Below are positions 56,267 to 64,000 of a DNA stretch of 64,000 bases, one piece after another; within the stretch, counting starts at the first letter, position 1, and the number at the start of each line of letters is the position of its first letter. The translations under genes were made by a program, and so were the position numbers. The notes under the pieces are model-generated. The model was not told the origin of the DNA. It searched no databases and was given only the letters and a program-made list of their open reading frames with translations. Location: the NCBI GenBank assembly GCA_021014325.1, contig CM037467.1:5952001-6016000 (forward strand), read 5' to 3'. The stretch comes from Plazaster borealis (Eukaryota > Echinodermata > Asteroidea > Forcipulatida > Labidiasteridae).

Positions 56267-59200
56267 CTGAAATCAAATGAACAAGTACATCTTAAGTTTG
56301 TAACAGTGTCCTTTTAGCCGGCATTTTAAATTAAACTGAACAAGCCGTTGCTCATAACGAGCTGCACCTAAAATGATTAATGCTGGTACTTACATCATCG
56401 TAGTGAAAGGTTGCTTGTCCATTCTGGCTAGAATCACGTCTTCTGAAATGATCTATTGGACATCAAAAACAATAACTGAATCGGGATAAGGTGAAGAGGT
56501 TAATTCTTGCGTAGACATAAAGCATGTTTTCCCTACTTTTCTGACGTGGCAACACAAGTCTTGGTCTTTGACGTGTTCTAATGCAATGACTGGATAAAGC
56601 CTAATTATTTGGGAACAAACTATGATTTCGTAGGCCCTATATTATACCCTCGATATGACAGCCGTTTTGCTGCCAAGAATGCCCCTTACCTTTATCCGTT
56701 CAAATAATTATGATTCAGATTTATATTTGTAGGCCTCTATGCCAAAAACTGAAGACTTTTATAGAATTCCGTTACAAAATAATATCTTCCCCCCTCTACC
56801 TCAGAAGGCCCTGTCACACCTTGACGTTTTAGCCAACGTATGCCGACGTGTGAAAAATTCTCTAAAACGCTGGCATACGCTGAACTTTCGATGTTTTTTC
56901 AGTTTTGAGCGTATACAAAGCGTATTCATAACGAGTTGGACGTATACATACCGTAGTAGTAACTTACATAGAACGTTTCCATAACGTTTATATAACTTAT
57001 ACCAACGAATACCAACGAATGCTTAGCGTGTTGCCGGCGTTCACAACTTATGCCCAACGATAGTCTAACTTATGCACAGCGCACGGAGCGTATCGCCGAC
57101 GATCACGTGTCGTACCCTATATAAAGGCTGCCGCTTGACGATTCAAATCATAACTGCACTAGATTACATGGACATCTGCTGACAATGGATTCTTGATGAG
57201 GAGTACTGACGGGTTCCTCCTGCGAAGCCCATTTTTATACACAAATTCCCCTAAACGCTGCCAATACGCCATTATACGGTAGCTGTTAGTTAGAAACACG
57301 TTTAGTAAGTTCTGTGGTCGTCCGGAACACGTCAAAACGTCTATATACGTTTATATGCGTTGGAGATAAGTTTGACATAGGTTCAAAGCACGTTACTCAT
57401 AGGTTAGAAATAAGTTTTGGGTACGGTAGACATTATCTCTACGTATGTCGACTTATGATTAACTTACAAGTAACGTGTGTGAACGTGTGTCAACGATCAT
57501 ATTACTTACCTACAACTTATGCGGGACTTATGAGCCACACGCTGGCATACGCCGACAATTTTTGTGCATGCACAAACATTTTCGACGACCTCGCCTTACT
57601 ACGACGTATACCAGCGTGTTTCAGCGTGCTGTTGACTTATACAAAACTTACCCATAACTTATTCGACGTACGCCAGCGTATTCGCCAACTTTTTCATACG
57701 TCAGCATACGCTGGCTAAAACGTCAAGGTGTGACAAGGCCTTCACATGATTGTTACGCTTCTCAAACAAACAACACCGGCTTAGTGCTACGGCAATCTCG
57801 GAAAACAACTCGGAAATATAAAGGCATACCAAGGCCTCCGTAAGTACCTGCTTGGATATTTCTATGGAGCGAAATATTATTACTATCTTGTTCCTTCGAA
57901 GTATTGTTTCCTCAAAATTATTGTTGAAGTTTATTGACATGTAATCACCTGTGAGTCCAATCAGCTTCATCATACAGAATATGAAGTCATCTAATGCCAT
58001 TTTCCCACTCACAGAGAAACGACTGATCATTATGTCAAGTGCCTGCGGTGATAAGTTATGTCCTAAATGAAACAACCAGTAGGAAAGTACAGAACAAAAG
58101 TTAACTTGAATGTAAAACATAATGATATCAAAATGTAAAAATAACTTTTAAATAGATGGAGCTGGGTCAAGGGTAAATTTTCGACAATGAAGTGATGGAA
58201 GTGCAGCCATGTACTATACTGTTTCTCAGAGTTTAATGCTAATGAAGTGGACTTATTATTCCACATGTCAACAACAGCATCAGTTCAAATTGGCAGTTGG
58301 TGAGATATGTCACCGGGACCATTTTCATAGAGCTGCTTAAGCACAAAAGCATCTTACCACAACAAAATTATGCTTACCTGTTACCAGTAAAAATACAATG
58401 TCGCATGTACCATTTGTGCCTGGCATCCTGCTCATTAACTGCTAAGCACAAAATTGTTAAGTACACTGCAAAAACGTTGGTCAAATCATTTGTTGGGCAA
58501 AGTAACTTCAACAATTATTGGTCGATAATTGCCCAACAACACCAATAATTGGTGTTGTTGGGCAAACATTTTGTTTGCCAATTTTTTGTTTAAAAAGCGG
58601 AACAAAAGTTGGGCAAGTGTTGGGCAAATATTTCTTAATCTGAATTCATCATAACTGTTGGTTACACTTTTGCTTATTTATTGGGCAACTTTTTGGTAAT
58701 TTTAATTAATCTCGATTGTTGGTTAAAATGATGCACATTAGTTGGGCAAAATCGTCCGATCATGCGCACTACGATCAAAGAGTTGCCCAAAAAGTTGGGC
58801 ATTGTTCCCGCCAAACGCCGTGTGTGCATAAAAACATTACAACGATATTTTACAACGTGGCGAGTGGAGGAGTGGCTGTGACGAGCGGGGTTGTCCAGTG
58901 GATGTAGATCCAATTTGAAGGTTAGTTTTTAACTAAATATGAAGTTGTGTTTTCTATTCAGTCGTACATAGTCGTGAAAGTTGCAGAGCGAGCAACACAG
59001 TGACACTACCGTTGAATTATTATCAGTTTTATCATGCCATTATGTGCAACGCCGGTTGTGGCATGTATGCGTGTTTGTTGTGTTGCATGTGTGTGTATGA
59101 CAATACATGCATGGAATTATCACTGCATTGCTTGCGCTGCAACTGTTTCACGACTGTGTACAACAACTGAACAGGAAACAAACTTTATTTAGTTAAAAAC

Positions 59201-62200
59201 TAACCTTCCAAGGCATCTACAAACCACTGTGCACCCTCACGATTTTGAGAGAGATGCCAAGGTCACAGCTCACCACCGTTTGCCATTGTGGAAAAGATAT
59301 GTTCTATGCCTGATTGTATGACGTATCACAGGAGAAACTGTAAATCAAAGGGTTAAATACATTCACCATTTGTTGGATAACACCGAAAATGGTTAAACAT
59401 TTTAACTAGATCATTAATAAAATCATCGCCCAATAAGTGGGTAATTGATAATTTACCCAGAAAATAGGTAAACAAAAATTACCCAACTGTTGGTTACCAA
59501 AATATACCCAACTATTGATGAGGAAATATTACCCAATTATTTGGCAATCAGAGTGCCCAACTTTGATGGGTAATATTTTGCCCAAAAGTTGGACGAGTTG
59601 ACTATTCGCCCTCAATTGGGTAAAAAGTTGGGCATTATTTTACCCAATTTTTTTACAGTGTAACATTATCTGTTTAAGCATGTAAATATGGGCCCAGTTG
59701 TGGGTTATCAATGTTTGATAGTGGACAGGGAGGGAGGTCCTGTCACACCACACTCGGTTAAGACATGTTTACATATTTGAAATTGTCCACAGGGGCAGAG
59801 ATCGGTATCTGCGATGCATGTTGGCTGGGAAGCTGCGAGAGCCAGACCATAGTCTATTCACTAACTTACAGCGAAGCCTTCCTAGGGAGGCTGTTGCCCG
59901 TGGGTTGTGGTGACAGGCCTCAGTGTGTGGCTTCAGTCATTCAGAGACAACTGGTACTACATGAGCCATCGCTTCCAGGCTTTCCATGTGTGTGGGCACT
60001 GATGAGGCTTCAGTGAGTGCAACGTGCACGGGGCCTCCCCTCTCATAGGGGATGTCACATAGAATGTGGTTTGGCCAAGCAGCTTTCCGATATAGCCATC
60101 TACCGATGTTATCAAGCAGGGCTTCTGGTGGTGGTTGAACCCCACAGAGAAATGGTAGATGGCTCAATGGGGTAGAGCAGCCTGAGAAAATCCTCATTGC
60201 TTCTTGAAGGGATACCGGAGCACAGTATTCTGCGGATGCATGATCTAGGGCCGATCTACCGTTGGATGCTGAAGGATGCACCCCAGTTTGTACTGACCAG
60301 GTGCCTTACTAAAGGTACTCTCTGGCAGAGACCTTGGTCTTCAGCTTTGTCTGATGGCTTTTTTAGGTGAGGTTGCAATCTAGTTTGATTCCGAGGTATA
60401 TGGGGTTTTGGTCAAGGCTTAGAAGGTTGTCAGATTCCAGCTGCACCTTTAAGACGATAGTTTGCCATTTGATAAAGGAACGTTACAGGACTGGTAATTA
60501 AAATTTTCTTTAAGATCACAGATTTACATAAAACTTACACGGTCTAATGATGATGATAGTAGAAAACATAGAAATATTTCTGTCAGAAATGCCATATTTG
60601 ATGAGAAATAAATAAAACTATATTTCCGATTGGAGTTTATTGCTCACGAGCGTTTTATTCATGCATTGTATAACACATGCAAATGGCCGATGGCCGATCG
60701 ATCTCAAACTTCTACAGGTTTGTCAGTTTATGTATATGGTGGATTATATCAAGTGCTGAACTGTTTTGTTAGCAAAAACCAATTCTGTAATGTTCCTTTA
60801 AGGTGTAATATTGGTGATACCTTATGTGCGGTTGATTTCAGCATCCAGTTCTTCGGGTATTGACAGATGGCACTTTCTACCTCCATGACATGCATTGTGG
60901 AGATTGTGAGGGCAACACCGTCAGCATACATGCACTGTTTGGCCGAGGTTGCTAGGAAGTCACAGGTGTTTACAGGGTTGGTGCAAGAACCGAACCTTTA
61001 CAAAGGCTCCATGATGAAGTCTGTCAGATGACTAGAGCTGACCTGAGCGTTCTCTGCAGCTTCAGGTGAATGCCTTGGTGCTATACAGTATCATAAGCAG
61101 CAGTGAAGCCTAGGAAGGCATTGCCTTTCTCCTGCTTGTCATCAATGACCTGTGTTCAATGGTTTGAGTGAGTCACATGTGCTTGGTCGACTGGAACATC
61201 CTGTCATAATGATAAGACGTTCTATGAGCTTGTAGGTAGTACACAGAAGTGAGATTAGACGATAGCTTTTTGTAGACAAGTCTTGATTGGAGAATTGGAG
61301 ACACTAGCTTGTGTTAGTCGCCGGGCGTAGCATCGACTGGTTCGGTAAGTTTTCGAATCTGGGTTCAAACTAGTGTCGTAAAGAATTTTGCACAGGACTC
61401 TGGCAAAATCCAGGCAGATCAAATCGAGGCTAATCTGCCCAATTCGTGTTGAGGCATTCAGCAACAGAGTATGTGTATGGTGCCTAGAGGTAAATGATGT
61501 TTTAAAACTCGCGCTGTGATATCGGCGACTACGTGAACAAAACGAAAGTCCCCAATCAAGACTATGTGGGGACATATCTGGCTTCCCAGATTAGAGACTG
61601 CAAACAGAAGTGTGTTGCCACATACGTGTGTGGCATGTAGCACACATTCAACAGCTAAGTCGGCCATCAATGATGCTGTCTCTACAATGAACTAGGAATT
61701 CGTTGTGGGTCCCATCTGGGCCTAAAAGCAATTGCCCTGCTTACAAGTTTGATAGCTGCAAGCACATCTCCGACATGGAATCCTGGCTTAGATGTTCATT
61801 TTCAGGTAGAGTGTCTGTGCTCTTAAGTTGGAGATTTCTTGGAGAACTTCTCTGTTGAACTGCTTGTTGGTGCTGGTGGATGTGCCGTTCTTAATCAGTT
61901 GCTTTTTACACAACCTTCCTGCCAGTACTCTCTGGAATCGCGCAACCTGACATCAGGCGCGAAACCCGCGTGATGACCCTCGCTACAACAGCAAAGGAGA
62001 ACCAACACCACCTCCTTCACCACCGCGTGTCTGCACCCGGTCAACACCACCAGCGACTCAAATCACGCCGACCCTTCTCTCACCATGCTGCTCGTGTGCT
62101 GGCGGATGACTACAACCCTGAGATGGCGTGGGGTGATCGCATCAACAATGGTCCCCTCTCCTACAGTCTGCGTGCCCACCGCCCAGCACAGCCCTCCCTC

Positions 62201-63870
62201 CCGGTGCTGACCTTCCACGCAAGCAATGGGTGCGGCTAAACCGTCTCCGCTCCGGCACTGCTCGAGTCGCAGAGACCCTCCACCGCTGGGGCATGCAAGC
62301 CGACGCAGCTTGCACATGCGGGCACCCGTCCCAGACAGTCCACCACGCGGTGACCGAGTGCACCACCCACAAGGCACCTGGCTCCTTCTCCACTCTCATC
62401 AGCCCTGATGCCTCGACACGAGACTGGATAAGAGACCTCTCGATCGAACTTTGAATGTGAAAACAGATTGACTGTGCAAACGATTATATATACCAGTTGC
62501 TTTACGATGCCATTTTGGGGATAGAGCATGACATTTTGGCAGACGTTCTGCCAGTGAGTCTGTTGATGGAGGTCAACGCCTTGGGGGAAGAGCTGAAGTC
62601 AATGTTGGTGACAGCTTCGATCCATCGTTCTTAACGTTTTTTGATCTTGGTGGTCAACAAAGCTGTTGCAGTTTCCTTTTCAGCATCTGATTCAGCAGCT
62701 TCTAGGTTCAAGGATTATAGCCCCATGTTTCATGGCGACATTTAAAGTCTCCGAAATGATGAACTGGGATGAGACATATGAAGTAAATATAGATAGTAAA
62801 CTTGCGGTTACATCCATGTGTAAAATCTCTTGATTAGGTTCATCTTCGCCAGAGTTGTTCACATGTATGCATGTACGAAGGAGACAGAGAATCGTACAAA
62901 GGCAGTACTACCATGTCGAACACTACTCTGCTAGCGTGCAGCCATGCAGTTTGTCTGAGTTGTCTAGTGAGTTTCTTGGACGAGTAACACCATGCAGGAC
63001 TTTTTAAAGACTAGCTTCTTAAGGACTTTCCGCTTGGCAGCAGTCCAACCCTCCACATTGATGTTGAGCGGTTCTTTGTGTCTTGACTCTGGGGACAGAT
63101 TTCCCTATGACACCGGTATTAACAGCAACAGGGTTACAATTCGGTATCATGGTTATTGATCGTAGTTAAAGCTTTGCTGCAAATTGAGCCAGCTCTGAAG
63201 AACTAAACAACGAACCAGGGTGATGGTCGATGAGGATGTGTCGGATTTTACCCCGATGCCAATAAAGTGGGGGCACGGCCATGTACTAGAGTGTCTCGGA
63301 TTTTACCCCAATGCCACAAGTCCGACACGTCATCTTTAGTATAGCTCATATTGACACAAATGAATCCAGAGAATAGGCAGACCAACAAAACAAAAATTAG
63401 GTACTTTCTCTGACACTATTTATTTCCAATAATTTGTTCAAAATACATGTCGTTCTAGGGACGTTAATTTTTAAAGGTGTACTTTTGGTAATGAGTCCAC
63501 AAGTTAATGACTATAAAAAAACTTACGTGGTAAAAAGATCACCGGAGAGCTGTTAATTTTATAAAAAGGTAACCGTTATTTTTAATAGAAAAGACCCTCT
63601 TTGAAGTACAACAAGTGAGGATAGTGGTCTTTGAGAATTATCAAAAGTATACCCTACCTCTAAACATTGTCTTCCCTCCAATACTTGTTGTGTTAGTGCG
63701 ACTCTCTGTTTGAACAACTTACCGAATGCACTGACTGCAGTTTGTAACTCATGTGCATCTATATCACCACTACGATCACTGTCAAAGCGAATGAACGAGT
63801 CTTTCCACTGATTGAGTGAATTCCACATCTCTTTGAACTCATTGAAGCCCATTTCACCGGAATAATCAAA
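56240..63870 (-). CDS. SRI: Sorcin/grancalcin-like penta-EF-hand protein, C-terminal four exons
   Basis: Joining 63723-63870, 57949-58062, 56394-56452 and 56240-56266 on the minus strand gives 115 residues and a stop, in frame through three GT..AG introns (5660, 1496 and 127 bp). The product starts in EF-hand 2 ([18 protein letters not shown]), has a canonical EF-hand 3 loop [12 protein letters not shown] with Asp/Ser/Glu ligands in place, then degenerate EF4 ([12 protein letters not shown]) and EF5 ([18 protein letters not shown]) and the tail FIQVAMFF. The FRRRD..YDDFIQ ending and the non-binding EF4-5 pair are features of sorcin and grancalcin rather than calpains or ALG-2. In that family EF5 pairs two subunits and calcium drives membrane/partner binding. 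The 5' exons (Gly-rich N-terminus, EF1) should lie right of the window. On the minus strand ATTAAA at 56053-56048 may be the poly(A) signal. Sorcin and grancalcin cannot be separated safely; SRI is the nearer match. Confidence 0.9.
56394..56452 (-). CDS. SRI: Sorcin-like penultimate exon (59 bp)
   Basis: The acceptor is GTCCAATAG, and the first two bases complete an Asp codon. It encodes [19 protein letters not shown], the EF5 helix and loop, and ends at a strong donor GAT|GTAAGT in phase 0. Confidence 0.9.
56804..57743. mobile_element. ~940-bp element with long terminal inverted repeats, in a sorcin-like intron
   Basis: The left end AAGGCCCTGTCACACCTTGA..CGTTTTAGCCAACGTATGCC is mirrored by the right end GGCTAAAACGTCAAGGTG..TGACAAGGCCTTC, with about 45 bp of imperfect match. 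The interior is full of variants of ACGTTTATA, TACGCTGGCATACG and CAACGTA words, suggesting internal repetition. No transposase frame is present, so it is non-autonomous. It occupies most of the intron between the 114-bp and 59-bp exons. Confidence 0.85.
57949..58062 (-). CDS. SRI: Sorcin-like exon (114 bp)
   Basis: The acceptor is GTTTCATTTAG|GA, and the exon completes a Gly codon. It encodes [20 protein letters not shown] and [17 protein letters not shown] and ends ACAG|GTGATT. An open frame runs through this exon into intron sequence on both sides; only this part is coding. Pattern LSPQxxxxxxxRFSxSGKxxxDDF is that of EF4 in sorcin. Confidence 0.9.
58463..59662. mobile_element. ~1.2-kb element of TTGGGCAA/TTACCCAA repeats with ACACTGCAAAAA ends
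   Basis: The ends are TACACTGCAAAAACG and TTTTTTTACAGTGTA. The left 350 bp is dense with TTGGGCAA words and the right 300 bp with their complements (TTACCCAA, TGCCCAAC) and TTGGGTAA, so the two halves can pair over a long distance. It is a fold-back type non-autonomous element in the large sorcin-like intron. The middle holds a separate hairpin at 58904-59220. Confidence 0.8.
58904..59220. repeat. Nested inverted repeat with ~35-bp arms
   Basis: GTAGAT then GAAGGTTAGTTTTTAACTAA and ATA at 58904-58939 is mirrored by TAT, TTAGTTAAAAACTAACCTTC and ATCTAC at 59186-59220, with a few mismatches between the blocks. It lies inside the larger element and may be a separate insertion. Confidence 0.82.
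60474..60800. mobile_element. 327-bp TIR element inserted in the LINE
   Basis: The left end AAAGGAACGTTACAGGACTG and right end ATTCTGTAATGTTCCTTT are inverted repeats. The interior contains GGTAATTAAAATTTTC, AACTTACACGG, a (GAT)n run and AAATATTTCTGTCAGAAATG, itself an imperfect hairpin. The LINE frame resumes on either side (HLKG to the right, LKVQLESDN to the left), which proves later insertion. CTTTAAG words near both edges may be the target duplication. Confidence 0.85.
61910..62493 (+). pseudogene. 5'-truncated LINE C-terminus, inserted in the older LINE
   Basis: From 61919 the plus strand reads [40 protein letters not shown] and then, after a frameshift near 62225, [40 protein letters not shown] and WIRDLSIEL with a stop at 62453. 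This is the C-terminal region after the RT in the same broad LINE type as the elements at 34565 and 59750. The frame is well kept apart from the one shift, so it is younger. CAGTTGCTTT at 61896-61905 and 62494-62503 flanks it as a direct repeat, the expected target duplication. Confidence 0.85.
63090..63116. mobile_element. Terminal scrap of the CCGGTGT MITE family
   Basis: GGGGACAGATTTCCCTATGA then CACCGG equals the right end of the MITEs at 24683 and 53054. It directly abuts the 5' end of the dead LINE, suggesting the LINE inserted into or replaced the rest of the MITE. Confidence 0.75.
63117..63464. other. Intron sequence with a short repeated word
   Basis: GTCTCGGATTTTACCCCAAT and GTCGGATTTTACCCCGATG lie about 55 bp apart (63238, 63293) and TCCGACAC follows at 63331, so a small decayed inverted/direct repeat is present. 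Nothing else is seen. Confidence 0.4.
63465..63565 (+). mobile_element. End fragment of the GGTAATGA-type inverted-repeat family
   Basis: TTAAAGGTGTACTTTTGGTA followed by ATGAGTCCAC and AAAACTTACGTGGTAA is the terminal pattern also seen at 2754, 38325 and 48669. Only one end is present. Confidence 0.65.
63723..63870 (-). CDS. SRI: Sorcin-like exon with EF2 end and EF3 (148 bp)
   Basis: The acceptor is AATGGAAACAG|TTT. It encodes [18 protein letters not shown] and the EF3 hand [20 protein letters not shown], ending SAF plus one base at the donor G|GTAAGT. All canonical calcium-ligand positions of the EF3 loop (D1, D3, S5, D7, D9, E12) are filled. This is the leftmost part of the protein in the window. 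Confidence 0.93.
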
Positions 63871-64000
63871 CTGTTTCCATTCAAAACTTGGGTTAAGTCC
63901 AAACAATATCAAGCTCAAGACGTAAATAAAGCATCACCCGTACGAACTTAGGGAGGTGAGAGAAGCCTTCCTGAGGCATAATAAGAGACTGATTTTTGGT
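63871..64000. other. Upstream intron of the sorcin-like gene, window edge
   Basis: No earlier exon is seen in the last 130 bp. The preceding exon should encode the EF1 to EF2 linker and lies beyond 64000. Confidence 0.5.

Larger units (their letters stand above)
59750..63087 (-). pseudogene. Dead LINE (endonuclease-RT) interrupted by two insertions
   Basis: Reading the minus strand, the pieces follow the order of one LINE: endonuclease start [19 protein letters not shown] and LLVQETH near 63070-62975; linker [18 protein letters not shown] and INRLTGRTS near 62630-62540; [16 protein letters not shown] near 61895; RT block [11 protein letters not shown] near 61110; GSVLAP near 60990; catalytic MYADGVALT near 60930, where YADD is expected, so it is inactive; HLKG at 60806; [15 protein letters not shown] near 60400; and SAEYCAPVS and the C-terminal part near 60230-59940. 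Many nonsense codons and frameshifts; most of the endonuclease is deleted. A TIR element (60474-60800) and a foreign LINE fragment (61910-62493) interrupt it. It lies in the largest sorcin-like intron, in the gene's own orientation. Confidence 0.85.

Noticed and set aside
56066..56317. 83-codon plus-strand frame with an acidic C-terminus
   Set aside because: It lies opposite the last sorcin-like exon and short intron. Its best part is the complement of that exon, and its start is in a C-rich tract.
57701..58120. Single 139-codon minus-strand frame as an intact gene
   Set aside because: Only 57949-58062 matches the EF-hand protein. The ends of the frame run into intron and TIR-element sequence, and clean splice sites bound the exon.
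62063..62529. Minus-strand and alternate plus-strand frames at the GC-rich LINE fragment
   Set aside because: Shadows of the LINE C-terminus read in the plus frame; the GC-rich codons leave the other frames open.
63559..63918. 119-codon minus-strand frame as a complete small EF-hand protein
   Set aside because: The frame passes through a GTAAGT donor after SAFG and an acceptor before FDYSG; outside these the translation no longer resembles the family.

Overview
The window looks like nuclear DNA of a marine deuterostome invertebrate, most probably an echinoderm. The grounds are: AT-rich sequence with long non-coding stretches; interrupted genes with GT..AG introns; tRNA-derived SINEs, 3'-truncated LINEs and many short terminal-inverted-repeat elements; the recurring GTAGGCCTAC word; and the gene families present. 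Nothing is organised like a bacterial or phage genome. The species assignment is an inference.

Three protein-coding loci can be supported. (1) A secreted protein with a Reeler domain starts at 18592. Its first two coding exons (18592-18856 and 24112-24361) join in phase across a 5.3-kb intron, and later exons were not found. (2) A 373-codon uninterrupted frame at 46602-47723 encodes a basic, Ser/Asn/Lys-rich protein that I do not recognise. (3) On the minus strand, four exons (63723-63870, 57949-58062, 56394-56452 and a 27-bp last exon 56240-56266) join into the C-terminal 115 residues of a penta-EF-hand protein of the sorcin/grancalcin type. Its 5' exons lie beyond the right edge.

The rest is repeat. 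Layout: 0-5.9 kb, a 15-bp minisatellite, two inverted-repeat element families and SINE pieces; 7.8-9.7 kb, 19-bp and 35-bp arrays flanking short decayed frames; 11.4-17.4 kb, several tRNA-headed SINEs; 18.6-24.4 kb, the Reeler gene; 26.6-33.2 kb, two adjoining minisatellites (35/36 bp, then 47 bp), the first with a 1259-bp block duplicated in tandem; 34.1-37.8 kb, two dead LINEs and a SINE; 38.6-39.9 kb, a SINE whose body has grown into a 27-bp array; 41.1-45.4 kb, an inverted pair of one repeat, one member carrying a 19-bp array, and a LINE 3' end; 46.6-47.7 kb, the unknown gene; 49.9-50.6 kb, a 12-bp array; 53-55.9 kb, more inverted-repeat elements; 56.2-63.9 kb, the sorcin-like gene.

The large sorcin-like intron holds a dead minus-strand LINE broken by two later insertions: a short TIR element, and a 5'-truncated LINE of the same general type flanked by a short target duplication. 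Another element of about 0.94 kb fills most of the next intron. I found no operon, CRISPR array, integrated virus or biosynthetic cluster. The most unusual content is the number of independent tandem arrays, at least two of which grew from sequence inside transposable elements.
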